Below, in pieces: positions 21,279 through 32,711 of a stretch of 64,000 nucleotides of DNA (position 1 is its first letter; each line of letters starts with the position of its first letter). Location: assembly GCA_001600095.1 (NCBI GenBank), contig BCIX01000001.1:2563863-2627862 (forward strand), given 5' to 3'. The DNA is from Bullera alba. Its lineage: Eukaryota > Basidiomycota > Tremellomycetes > Tremellales > Bulleraceae. The notes beneath the pieces are model-generated. The model saw only the letters and a program-made list of their open reading frames with translations, was not told the DNA's origin and made no database searches. The position numbers and the translations under genes were made by a program.

Positions 21279-22802
21279 ATGTCACGGCCGCTCACACCAC
21301 CTTCACCCTCGTCAAGCCCTCAACTGGTCCTCTGTGCCGATGGAGGCGGGTCAAAAGTCTGCGTTGTCATCAGAAGCTCTGATGGGGTCGAAGTAAGAGG
21401 AACTGCTGGTCCTTGTAATGTGTGAGCTGCTACGGCCTTGTTCTTGGGAGAGATAGTTGACTGACATCCCGTGTAGCCTCAGCGTCGGATATGACAATGC
21501 AGCCGAGGCGATCCTGCTCGCCACGTATAGAGCCCTGAGCCATCTGCCAAGCAGTCACTTCCCTTCTGGACTAAACATTCCCGACCTCGATGGCTTCGAT
21601 GAGTCAGCTGCGCCATCGCTAAGAGCGTCGACAGTGTCACTGCCTGCACTACAGAAGATGACTTCGACGTCAATCACTTCCGACCTCATTACACCCCAAC
21701 CTTCGCGCAACACTTCACCAGTACATGGTCCATATCTCCTGCCGCCGCTGAACCGGCCGGTCTTCCAGTATGTTTGGCTGGCATTGGCCGGTATCAGCAC
21801 CCCCGCGGACTGCGAGATGTTTGCGCCATACGCCGTGGAAAGGCTCAATGTCTCGGTGCAGTCTGTCAAGGTCACAAATGGTGAGTCACCTGTGTCCATC
21901 GACCTGGTCAGGAATACTGATCAGCCGTAGACGTGAACCTGCTCGCCGCCCCAGCTCTGGACGCAAGCAACATCAAGTATGTTGCCGCCGTGGTCTCGGG
22001 TACAGGGACTGTCGGTCGCACGATCCGTGTCGGACACTCTAGCAAGCAGGGCAAGCGGTCGCTACCACTTGAGGATGTAGGCGTATCGCGCGGCTGGGGC
22101 TTTACGTGAGTCGTTCGAGGCCTTCTGTCAACCCAGAGCGCGATCTGACCCTTCCTGCTCCATAGGTTATGCGACGAAGGATCAGCTTTCTGGCTTGGTC
22201 GGAGTGCTGTCCGACTCCTCCTGGCCCACACGGATCGTGAAGCCTCATCTTCCATCTTCTCCTCACCGCCTCCCCGACTTCTGCCTTTCCACGAAGACCT
22301 CATGATGTACTTCGGAGCGGATAAGCCAATGGACTTGATCGACCTCATGTCCTTCACTGGTGCTTGGATCGCGGACGGCTTTGGTCCTTCGGACATTGGA
22401 CGGATATCGGCCCGGAGAAACGCTCTGCTCGCTGGTTCAGCTCGGATAGTGCTTGAATGGGCTTTCCGGGAGCGAGGTGCCCAGAGGGGTGGTCTGGATG
22501 GACAGGCATTGGAGGACATTGAGGAATCGCATCGACAAGCCCTGGACATGGCGATCCAGTCGATACAGCCTCTGGTAACGTTGACCTTGAACCTACTTGG
22601 AGATCGGACGATTGTCAACCCTGGAGAAACGGTACTGGCGCTCGGAGGGGGATTGATGCAGTCCAAGGGGTTCAGGGAGCTCCTCCTCAAGGGTCTGGAA
22701 TCGCACGGTATCTCGGACTGGGGTATGGTCACGGTGATCGACGATGCCGCCGGAGTTGGAGCGCTGGGTTTGGCAAAGGTTCAGTTCCCAGACCATCCAT
22801 AG
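21279..22802 (+). CDS. N-acetylglucosamine kinase, NAGK/BadF type
   Basis: Four exons (21279-21421, 21477-21880, 21931-22105, 22166-22802) encode 452 residues of an actin-fold sugar kinase. Residues 21-26 are DGGGSK, the first phosphate loop. Then come a NDVNLLAAPAL segment (catalytic Asp region), VSGTGTVGRTI (second phosphate loop), the family hallmark GWGFTLCDEGSAFWLG equivalent to the animal GWGHMMGDEGSAYW, and ALGGGLMQSKGF near the C-terminus (adenosine loop). This is the BcrAD/BadFG ATPase family to which mammalian GlcNAc kinase belongs, not the hexokinase-like Hxk1/Nag5 used by Candida. It would phosphorylate GlcNAc to GlcNAc-6-P, the substrate of the neighbouring deacetylase. The protein is about 100 residues longer than human NAGK, with the extra length in a Ser/Pro-rich insert near residues 95-140. 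An upstream in-frame ORF start at 21105 was rejected. Confidence 0.88.
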
Positions 22803-23358
22803 GACTAGAGTGCTGTACTCTGCTCGTTCTCTACATACTCTTGGATTGTCACGTTGTATTCAGGCTCATAACTATCAAGCTTGCTGTATTGCTATGTCAT
22901 GCACTGTACTCGTACCTGTCGCACTGGACAACCTCGCTTGCACGTCTTCGAGCCTGCTACTGCATGAGCATCACTTGTCAACATCCCCAGCCGCAATGGC
23001 CCATGCTCGCATGCGGCCCGCAGTACCTCCCTCCTGCTTCGGCGACGAGTCCCGCTGTTCTCCCGGCGTCCTCCCTCTCTCCGGCGAAAACGCCGATGCT
23101 GCGTTGGGCGTGACGTAAACGAGCTCAGTGCCGGGGGGGGTCCATGTCCAAGATGGGCCCAAAGGGAAAAGTGGACATTTGGCCGAAGTATTCGAGAAGA
23201 AAGGAGAGGTATCAACGTCCTTCAACTGTCTTCGAAGGCCTTCGATATAGCCCCACCTCGCATCGCTTTGCTACTATTCTTACTCATACACACACCACCT
23301 CGGTCACACACAGATCGCCCCATTACACACACCCGAATCACCGATATCCCAACTCGAA
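22803..23358. other. Intergenic region and deaminase promoter, 556 bp
   Basis: Between the GlcNAc kinase and the deaminase genes, same strand. It includes the second copy of the CGG-N8-CCG palindrome (23082-23095), a G8 run at about 23132-23139 and a CA-rich leader before the deaminase ATG. Confidence 0.55.
23082..23095. promoter_or_regulatory. Candidate Zn2Cys6 site CGG-N8-CCG (copy 2)
   Basis: CGGCGAAAACGCCG: inverted triplets with an eight-base spacer, 264 bp upstream of the deaminase ATG. It differs from the copy between deacetylase and kinase only at spacer positions 5 and 8, giving the shared form CGGCRAAMACGCCG. Confidence 0.45.
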
Positions 23359-24762
23359 ATGCGTCTTACTATCAGAGACACCAAGACCCAAGTCGGTGAC
23401 TACGTGAGTCTTCCAGCGATGATCATTGCGAACGGCTTCCGAGGATGGATGCTGACTCCCTGATAATCTGGCAGATCGCAGAGTACATTGTCAAGAGGAT
23501 TAACTCGTTCAAGCCAAAGCCCGAACACCCACATTTTGTCCTTGGGCTCCCGACCGGGTCCAGTCCACTGCCCGTGTACAAGAAGCTCGTGGAGCTGCAC
23601 AAGGCTGGCAAAGTCTCTTTCAAGGTGAGCCGGTACTTTCATGGTACCTTTTAGTGCAGCAGCTGATAGATCGTCGCTTCGCAGGATGTGATAACCTGTA
23701 AGTGATAGCCGCAACGTACGACAAGATAGCAAAGCGCTGATCTCGGTACCCTTTTTCTTCGTACTTGCAGTCAACATGGTGAGTGCTGAAGACCTCCTCT
23801 GAGGAGATGGGATATGATCTGACAGCGCCTGGCAGGATGAATACGTCGGCATCCCCCGTGATCACCCAGAATCATACCACACTTTCATGTTCACCAACTT
23901 CTTCTCCCACGTGGACATCAAGTGAGCCAGAGTTTCGTGGTCAATTGCGGGAGAGAGATAGCGCTAACACCCGGATCTTAGCCCTCAGAACACCCATATC
24001 CTGGATGGCGAGGCAGAGGACCTGTACAAGGAATGCGAGGACTATGAGGCTGCTATCAAGGCGGCTGGCGGAATCGACCTTTTCCTCGGCGGTATCGGAG
24101 CGGGTGAGTTGAGTTGCTCCTCAAATGGACTCCTGCTGATGCCTGATCCTTATCGCAGACGGACACATTGCTTTCAACGAGGTGAGAAGAATGAGCTTCC
24201 CCCCTCAAGGCTGGTACTGACGATCTCGGCCCCGTTTAGCCTGGATCGTCACTCACCTCGAGAACACGTATCAAGACACTAGCGTACGAGACCATCTTGG
24301 ACAACTGCCGATTCTTCAACAACGATCTCGCCGCTGTGCCTCGTATGGCTCTCACCGTCGGCGTGCAGACTGTCATGGACGCTCGAGAGGTCGTGTTGGT
24401 AGTCACTGGTCAGAACAAGGCATTGGCTCTGAGCCAGATGATCGAGGGCGGAGTCAACCACATGGTCAGTCGAATGGTATGTCAACCCCTGAGTCGACAC
24501 TGACGATCCCGCTTAGGTCACGGCGAGCGCTTTGCAGACGCATCCTTGGGCTCTCATCGTCTGCGAGTGAGTATTAATCGCGAAGATATGATCAGAAGCA
24601 ATACTGACCACCGAGCTACTTAGTGAGGACGCTACAAACGAGCTTCGCGTCAAGACTGTCAAATACTTCAAATCGATCGAAAAGGTCCAGGACGAGGTCG
24701 AAGCAAAGTACGGTCCAGTCGCATCGATACGACTTGGACTAGGACGAGCGAGTGCTGCTTGA
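23359..24762 (+). CDS. NAG1/nagB: Glucosamine-6-phosphate deaminase
   Basis: Ten exons (23359-23403, 23475-23624, 23685-23697, 23771-23778, 23836-23921, 23982-24103, 24159-24181, 24240-24464, 24517-24566, 24624-24762) encode 286 residues, the usual length. The enzyme converts glucosamine-6-P to fructose-6-P and ammonia, the last step of GlcNAc catabolism. Motifs: [17 protein letters not shown] (phosphate loop), FNMDEYVGI with the catalytic Asp, HPESYHTFM, the active-site loop [18 protein letters not shown] with the catalytic His, and [15 protein letters not shown] near the C-terminus. Exons 3 and 4 are only 13 and 8 nt, and together spell the DVITFNM part of the active site, so they must be included for function. 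It is convergent with the Crk1 kinase gene (224 bp between stops). Confidence 0.95.
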
Positions 24763-24985
24763 GCAGATTCCTCGAGTAGTGACTACGTGAGTTTGTAAAC
24801 GCTATGGGAGAGAGGCTCTCCGTGTATTCTGTTTGCGCGTGTCGTTTGCGCTTGTGTCCGCGGTCTCTACATGCACTATGCATACGATATCGCACTGCGA
24901 TCGCAACAAATGGCACGTGCAAGTGCCGAGCATTCGCTGTAAGAAATGTGACACCCGACATCCTATGGATGCTAGGCAAGAAAGT

Positions 24986-27900
24986 CTATCTCTGATGTTG
25001 GGCGTGCGAGTCGGCGACTCGAGCAATGTCCGAGAACGGGGGCAGGGTTGGTTGTTGGGCATGGCGACCTTGCTCTGCAGGAGGCTAGCGTTGGCAGTCA
25101 GCACAAGGTCACGACATAGATAGTCTTACTCACCACCTTGAACATGGGGTTGATATTTCCATTATACTGCTGATGATCTGGCTGTGGAGACGACTGTCCA
25201 TCCTCCCAATCCCTTATGCTTGGCAGCATTGTCCCATTCCTCCCGATACCACCGCCATGCGCTACTGCTATACCCTTTGGATGTCCATAGGGACTCGTCG
25301 GAGCACTGCCCTGTCCGACTTTTGCGGCGAATTGCGCGGCTCCATGCGTCGGCACTGGCGGGATCTGCTGCGGCGACATGGATTGATGCAACGAGGTCTG
25401 GGATGATCCCGCCACATTGGCATGAGCCTTGAAGTCTCGGGCGAGCTGCGACTCTAAAGACGGGTTGGACAATGATGCCAGTCGAGATGGTTGCAGAGCG
25501 TGGTGATGACGAGACGAGTTGGATGGCGGTCGACGAGTGACCAATGGGTCTTTCGATGCTTGACGAGGGATGGTCATATCCGGGAAATCTATCCGTCCTC
25601 GCCTTGGACCGGGACTGAACATGATTGATCAGCTCGCATTCAGACAATAGATGCCCTTAATTTCACTCACTCGCTGTCAATCGTTCCAATTGTCAAGACA
25701 CTCCTGCTCCGCATTGAGTTGTGTCCGAAGCTCGACATGGAGTGATCATCATCTTCGTCCCTCCGTCTGGCTTTATGACGGCCAATACTGTTCATTCCCG
25801 ATTCGATCCCGTACTGCTGGTCCGAAGAGAGCGGAAGCTGTGGCTGCGAGCGGGAATTGCCATACGAGTGAAGCGAGTGTTTGTCCGCAGTGTTCTTGGA
25901 TCGCTGGCTGTCGTACGTCCGGATCGAAGTTGCAGACTGACTGGCGCCGAGCATGCCATGGATGGACCTGGTCGACGTGCCCTCATCCATCGGACGATGT
26001 CTCGACCCTTGTGCTTGCTCATCCACAGCCATCTGATTCGAAGATTGGTCGTAATGCGACGGAGCATAAGACGAAGGTGGTGGTTGGCTTACCTGAGGCT
26101 TTCGAGCCTGAGGCTCCGGGTCCATTGTGAATCCAGATAAAGCCTCGATATTCGTAGCGTCTGACTTGCCAGTCTGCGCAGAGACGATTTGCTGTCGTTT
26201 CAACATGACCGCCCTAGCTCGTTCCTTTTGTACCCTCGCAGCGGCTTCTCGCTTCATCTTCTCGGCCTCTCTCTTGGCCTTTTCCGCCTCCTTCTTTGCC
26301 AACTTTGGATCGGCGTTGACGCGAGCTGCAGATGCATCGTCGATGGGAGTCGTGGGCGAGAGCATGCTGCTCGACATAGCAGGTGCGTTTCCAGACTGAG
26401 TACGCTTGAGCGAGCTTGACGATCCGCCAGAGTATCCAGTATGATCGGCCGGCGAGATTGGCGACAAGGAGACTGTACTGCCCTTGTCGCCGCCTCCGCC
26501 GAAGACACTCGACAAACCCCACTTCTTCTTCTTGCCGATAGTGAGCGAGGCCAGTTTACCAGTATTGCTGGGAAGTGGTTGGGCCGTGGCGTCTCTGGTT
26601 GGCTCGATGGGAGGTGGGATGACGACTTGGTTTGCCGCGGGCTGTCTAGGCGTGCCGTCCTCGTAGCTCTGAATCTGCTGTTGTTGCTGAACGTAATTGG
26701 CGACCTTGCTCTGACTGCGCATATGGGCGATCTGGGCTTGTTGGGCAAGACTGAATTGGCCATAGGACGAATTCTGACCGGAATTCGATTGGCCGTCATA
26801 TGGCACCTCTGAGCCTGTTGACTGTCGGGTCGTATTATCACTCCATTCTCGAGCGCGCGCGACCTGGACATTGGGCTGTACTGGAGCTGGCTGCTGTCCT
26901 GCTTCTTGGATTGGTTTCGCCAATGGCCTATTGCCGTACGAGTGGAGGTCTTCTGTCGGCAGGTCGAGCTCTCGCAACTGGTTGACCAGAGCAGATGCCT
27001 CGTACCGCTCAAAGTCGGTGGCTTGGGTCGGGAAGATGACTCGCGACTGCGACATGTCGGGCATTCCGACTGGAGGCGGTAGTGTTCGCATGTCGCCATT
27101 GGCGAACGCGGGCCTCGTCTCGTGGTGCGAATGGCTTGGAGGTACCGCTCGTGGAGGCGCCGTGAGCTCTGGCTGTGGCTTGGGCATCGATCCCGGTTCC
27201 GGCTGTCCATGAGAGAATGGCACTCGGGGCAGAGGCGGCGTCCGTTGTAGGTGAGGTAGTGTTTCGTGAAAGTAAGCATGTTGGACACATTGGGCCGAGG
27301 TCATCCTGTACTTTGGGTTGTAGAGAAGCAGGTCGCCAATGCAGTCGATCAGGGATTGCGGTACATTCTCATTGAAGAGCGATCTGAAGTTGACTGGTTT
27401 CCGCTGATCCCAGTGTCAGCTCGCGCCATGTCCACCGGTAAACACTGAGCTCACCTTTGGAAACGAGAAGCCGACCTTCTTGGCCAGTATAATTCCGCTG
27501 TTCCAGCTACCTCCACCGATCGTCCTTCCTCTCTCGTCGACTCCGTAATTGGGCGAAGGGTCTCCGAGTGTGTCGGTGATTCTGTAGACCTGGTCGATCT
27601 CACTCACACCGGGAAATAGGGGTTTGAGATTTAGCATCTCGGCTAGGATCGTACCCAAAGCCCACATGTCCACTGGTGCTCCGTATTCCGTTGACCGCAG
27701 CAGTACTTCGGGAGCTCGGTACCATCTTGTCGAGACGTACTCGGTATAAGGCGGTTTCGAGGTAATTGCTCTTGCCAAACCGAAATCCGCCAACTTGACG
27801 ATGACCGAAACGTCCTTTTCATACTTCAATTGCTGGGGATCGTAATTGCCGTCCGCGCTCGACGATCTCGCAGAGTTGATGTATGCCAAAGCCTCGGCAT

Positions 27901-29164
27901 TCAGGTAATCCGCCAGTCCAGTTGTTGTGACGAGCAAGTTCTCTGGTTTCATGTCTCGGTGAAAGTATCCATGGCGATGAATGTGGTCGAGACCGGTGGA
28001 TATTTGGTGAAAGCAGGAAGCTATCAGTCCTGCTGCTAGCGGCCTTCCTCGACGTGACTTTGTGAGCTGGTACAGGTTGCCCTCCATACACTCGAAGACG
28101 AAATATAGCTCTCTCGATTTGGGCGAAATGAATGCGTCGTACAGGGGGATGATGGCGGGATGTTGAGGTATACGGCTCAGCGACTAGCGAATAATAGTTA
28201 GTTTATCTGTGATGTTCAGGAAGGGCATCTTGCTCACGTAAATCTCTCCTAGATTCTTCGCCTGACTCCAGCCGCCTTCCCATACCCTCTTCATCCTCTT
28301 CAACGCAACCAATCTCTTTCCTGACCATTCCGGACGCGCTCCTGCGCCACACTGCATCGCTGATAGCAGTGTTCCCGATTTGACAGGCGAGTGCCAGTCG
28401 CACAGCCATACTGTGCCGAAAGATCCGTCTCCGAGCACTTTCAATTCTGTATACCGACGCTCCCCAACTTTGATTAGGAAACGTCAGAATATTGCCTCGG
28501 GGCCAGTCCCAGTTTGACACGACTCACAGGGATCTTCAGTTCCGATTCTTCCGTCACCTTCATCCACGGCCATCCTTTCCATCCCGTCCATCATGACCTG
28601 CTCGCCCATCGCTGTTTGCCTCCCCGGTTGATGCTGTCCTCTCGCCGGGCTATGCTCCGCGGAAACTCTGTCATGTCCTCTAACCCGCTCTGCCGAGTCC
28701 CCCGCTACGCTGACTGGCGAGTGGAGATTGGGTGTCCGGCGGTACGATGAAGGACCTGCCACTGGCTGAGGTGAGCGATGGTCGTACATCCCGTTTGATT
28801 GCCCGTTCGCTTTTGAGGGAGAGTAGTTGTTCTGGGATGTAGTGTTCGAATGTGAAGGCGAGGGTTGATGGTAGACTTGTTGCCGTTGAGGCGAGTATGT
28901 CGAATGTGGATCTGAGACTTGTTGTTGTTGTTGATATTGTTGCTGTTGTCGCTGGTGATGTTGGTGATACTGCTGCTGCTGCTGCAGGTCGAAGGGGGAT
29001 CCTCCAGATGTCGGGGTAGGTAGGTATGAGGATTGTGATGAATCATCATTCGGAGACTTTGCATACGCCTTGGTGATTGACGAGGAAGGTCCTGCTGTGT
29101 ACTGGTTATACAGCGGCTCTGGCATGGTGTAGCTTGTCGAGTGAGGGACGACTGCGATCGCCAT
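24986..29164 (-). CDS. Crk1/Ime2-like CMGC (RCK-family) protein kinase
   Basis: Six exons right to left (29164-28528, 28467-28238, 28183-27455, 27403-25671, 25614-25134, 25084-24986) encode 1302 residues. The kinase domain starts near residue 220: GDGSFGTVW glycine loop, VALKRM lysine, [12 protein letters not shown] catalytic loop at about 363, KLADFGLAR at about 422 and a TEY activation motif followed by [10 protein letters not shown], the dual-phosphorylation loop of MAK/ICK/Ime2 kinases. An insert of about 25 residues (after [13 protein letters not shown]) separates the catalytic loop and the DFG. The N-terminal 210 residues are disordered with a Gln/His tract; the C-terminal 750 residues are also low complexity, with a short basic coiled coil. 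Crk1 in smut and Cryptococcus species acts in mating and morphogenesis. The final exon (ending [13 protein letters not shown]...) was chosen because the continuous frame beyond 25134 loses coding character. Confidence 0.88.
28918..28987. repeat. CAG/CAA microsatellite coding Gln/His tract
   Basis: On the plus strand this is a run of GTT/CTG triplets, including five consecutive CTG units at 28971-28986. On the coding (minus) strand it encodes about 24 mostly Gln residues interrupted by His, Tyr and Arg, in the disordered N-terminus of the Crk1-like kinase. Mixed CAG/CAA use should limit slippage, except in the CTG5 core. Confidence 0.85.
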
Positions 29165-30981
29165 CGGTTCGTTCGAGGCCAAGGTGTGATAGTGTGAGAG
29201 CGGATGGATGATCAGACGACTTGTTGCACGTTATGCTGACAGGCACTTTTGTGCAAGGTCCAACACTACCGTTCCTGTCGAGTTCGCCCCAGGTGGCAAT
29301 GGACAGCGAGTTGCAAAACGATCGCAGAGCACTTGGGGACGTCCCTGATCAACCCCTCCTTGGCCAGTTTCAGCAAGATAGCCAGGCTCCAGACACGTCT
29401 GGCCCGGATACAGCGTCACTGGTGTGTCGTTCTCGGCCCTGCGCGCCGATCAGGCGAACGTGTAGCGGTGTGTCGCCCGGCGCAATGTAACTGCTCGCGG
29501 TTCTCCTCTGATGATCGTAGAGGTGTTGCTGCTGCTGCCCGGCGTCCGATCGATGAAACGCGTCGCTTCGAGGACGGATTGGGTGGGATTGCAATACCGA
29601 CCAGGGTGTTGCGTAGAAGTAGAGCAGTGTACGAGAGAGTATCGTGATGCTCGTACTTTTGTTCGTTCGAATCTTGGGTTTTGGCCGCCACCACTTAAAC
29701 TCTGGCTTGTGCCCGTGTTCCTTGGATCGTGTCAATGTTGTTGTCGTCGACGACGCGATCGAGGTGGGACGTCTATGATGTCGACGAGGGCGTGTATGAG
29801 TTGTCGAGCGATGATCGTCGTGGTTGCGAGTATTCACCGAACTATGCACTACTTCCCACAGGATGATTTTTGTCCCGGTGGCCGAGGACACGAGCGAGCT
29901 AAGTTATTACTAGTCGGTCGGACCGTGTTCCGCCAGTCCTTGTATGACTAGCGCGACTCGGCGGGGCGATATGCGACCTAACCTGACCTCTTACGGGAAA
30001 CCTCGACAGGTCACACCGAGTGCTTGGGCTGTGATCGTACCTGAACCTTGTCACCGATGGCTAGTGCGGCACACTGCTCAGTCACCGAGGTCGTGTTCGG
30101 TGTCTCGGACATGAGGTCTGACAGAAAGACTATCAAGGAGACTAGCATCTCCTAGTACCGGGTCTATCGAGCTTAATGCATGTATGGGATTGACCGACCC
30201 TTGACCACCTGTCTGGCTCCTCTGGCAGAGCCTGGCCTAGCCTGGCGGATCAGACCAGAGCAGACCAAAGCGTAGCTTGCGCATCGCTACCTGCAGGACC
30301 GATACGGACAGCAAGCCAGGAAGCTAGGAACACGCATCGGATCAGGCAGTTCAAAGTTACGAAGTTCTTTCATATGGCTTGTTCAGGCTTGTTCCTATCG
30401 CCTGGATACGTACGATCTAGTAAGGTATGACCGCCCGCATTGGTTCGACAAGAAGGCTAGACCAGGCAGGGTCGGGCGAGACCAGATGCAAGGCCAGGCA
30501 AGGCGGCACCTGGCCACATCGAGGAAGCACCTGAAGCAGATGTTCTCTTAGAACTAGAGTTCTACAATCGACTGAGCTTCTCTCAAGCAAGCATAAAACC
30601 AAAGCGATCTCGCAGGATCTCGCCTGATCTCGCAACGGTCAGGTACGGTCTGTCGTAAGCAGGCAGGCAGCAGCAGGCGAGTCGTCTGTCTTGTCCAGGC
30701 TATCCCGCCTGATCAGCAGTCTCATGCAGCAGAGTCTAGCAGCGTGATCGAAGAGTCGCCGCAAGAGGCAAACCAAGAAGAACCAAGAGCAGCTGCTCAT
30801 GTCGGCGGAGATCGCCGGAAAGACGCCACAGAACAGCTTTACGTCATCGCGCCGGCGGACTAGTGGAATGACCGGGATCTTGCAATTGCCTCGCCGTGTC
30901 GATTGTCGAAGTCTTTGGTCCTCGAGATCTTCTGCAGTCTGCCTGTCCGACCCCAACCGGCCCGAGTCACCTCAAATCAGG
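29165..30981. other. Divergent intergenic region, 1.8 kb
   Basis: The longest gene-free stretch, between the Crk1-like kinase (minus) and the EI24-like gene (plus). ORFs in it lack family similarity. The right half (about 30180-30700) is full of short CAGG/CCTGG words (for example AGCCAGGAAGC at 30314-30324) and a 3 x 10-nt tandem repeat. A long 5' leader for the kinase mRNA is possible, as in other signalling genes, but cannot be shown. Confidence 0.5.
30606..30635. repeat. Three tandem 10-nt units (GATCTCGCNN)
   Basis: Units GATCTCGCAG, GATCTCGCCT and GATCTCGCAA follow each other directly; eight of ten positions are invariant. It lies about 350 bp upstream of the EI24-like gene. Function unknown. 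Confidence 0.8.
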
Positions 30982-32487
30982 ATGCCCTCCGAGTTTCTAC
31001 ACTTTCCACCGGCGTACACTCTCGTCGGTCTGTATCGACTTCTCACGGATCCATCAATCCGGAGCCCAGTCCTCGCCAAAGTCAAACATGCTTCCATCAG
31101 GGGTGCTGTCGTCGCGCTGCTCTACGCCGGACTTAGCTGGAACGCTCTAGATTGGGTCATCAGATCATTCCTATTGGGCAACAAGTCGACTTACTCGCTG
31201 TTCGGGCTGGGAAAGCTGTTGTTGAGAAAGGCGAAGGATGTGATCCCGGAAGACAGTACCGCGGGCATGACGAGAGTTGGGTTCGGGAGATTCAGTATGA
31301 ACATTGACCTCGTCTTCTGTGAGTTCTATTCGGACGCAAATGGGGATCGCAGTTTGAAATCAATGTGCTATACCAGTCGCTGACACACCACTTCCCTCCA
31401 TCACCAGACACCCACATGATCATACTGCTGCCACAGATATCATCGATCCTCCGGTTCTTCATTTACAAAAACCTCAAACTCGCTCGATCTCGGGCGTACG
31501 CTCTGACTGTAGCGTCTCGAGACAAGCCAGACGAGTTCTGGTCCCAGGTGAGTTCTCGCAGCTCAGCTTGCTAGTCCCTGTTCTGCAGTCTCTGATCTAG
31601 TCTTGTGCAGGGATATATTGAGGAATGGGCTCAACCGCCTGTTCCGAAACCAGGAGACATCATCACTGCCAAGGGAGGAAGCGTGAGGAGGGATAGGGAG
31701 TCAAAGTGGGTAGGATGGATACTATGGCCTCCTACCCAGATCGCTCTACAGCACTGTGAGTGATAAAATGGGCAATTGGAAATTGTTATGATCTCTCTGT
31801 CGCCTCATTGAGGATTGGATCTTTGACATTTACTGACCAACCTCTGATCAGTCTTGCTCATTCGCCTCTCGCCTACCCTACCCCTGCTCTCGCCGCTGTT
31901 CAAATCCACCCTGCGAGCCATCAACACAGGTGCATACCTACATCAGCCATATTTTGAGGTCAAGAGAATGGACTCGGCCTCGTCCTGGACATGGGTCGAA
32001 GAGCGGAAATGGGCGTACCGAGGTGAGTGTAGCAGGCGAGCCTGATAGCAGGGACCGCTGTACTGATGTTCGACTCAGTGTTCGGATTCTCTGCAAGTCT
32101 GCTCGAGGGTCTGCCGATCATTGGACTGTTTTTGTCTATCTCGAATCGTATAGGAGCTGCAATGTGGTAAGTCCAAGCCCAATTCCCATCTGTCCGATTG
32201 ATCAATGGAGCCAACCGCTGACACCGTTGCACCACTCCAGGGCGTTCGACATGGAGAAGCGGCAACACCTCTTCTCCAACGGTATCGTCAAACCGCTCAA
32301 CCCCAACCAAGTCGGCTTCTACGGGATGGGCAGCATCAATGATCTCGGGGTCGACATCCAGGGTGCTGAAGATGAGATTGACAGGGAGTTCAGTCGGAAG
32401 AAGTTGGCGCAGGGGAAGCACGCAACGGTGGAGCTTAGAGGCGAAGGGATTGGATCAGCTGAAGCAGGGAGGGAAAAGCTGCTATGA
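30982..32487 (+). CDS. EI24/Rrt8-like polytopic membrane protein
   Basis: Six exons (30982-31318, 31408-31547, 31611-31755, 31852-32022, 32079-32166, 32241-32487) encode 375 residues. Four to five hydrophobic segments are visible: around GAVVALLYAGLSW, DLVFYTHMIILLPQIS, HFLLIRLSPTLPLLSPLF and VFGFSASLLEGLPIIGLFL followed by GAAMWAFDMEK. The last block (LLE-PIIGLF-S-NRIGAA-WA-D-E) recalls the EI24/Rrt8 family, whose yeast members (Rrt8, Lds1, Lds2) are spore-wall and lipid-droplet proteins. That similarity is from memory of the family's pattern and is not decisive. The soluble C-terminal 80 residues are charged and end without a sorting signal I recognise. All junctions keep frame. Confidence 0.65.
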
Positions 32488-32711
32488 GGGGACGCGTGAT
32501 GGCTGTATCTTTCGATGGCCCATGACATACATGAATGACGATGAACGACAAAGTCTGGAGAGGGTAGAGTTGACAACATCATCAGATCAGGTGTAATGCT
32601 TCTATGTGCTACCGTTTGCATTATATACTGATCTTTACAACGATTTCAGACTGCATACTGACTATGACGGTTCTACTGCCCGCCCTTACTGGTCGCCTCA
32701 GTGACAGTCCC

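Noticed and set aside
24465..24480. Alternative donor GTATGT at 24480 in the deaminase gene
   Set aside because: It would leave a 37-nt intron and insert five residues into the conserved GVNHMVTASALQ block; the GTCAGT donor at 24465 fits the family.
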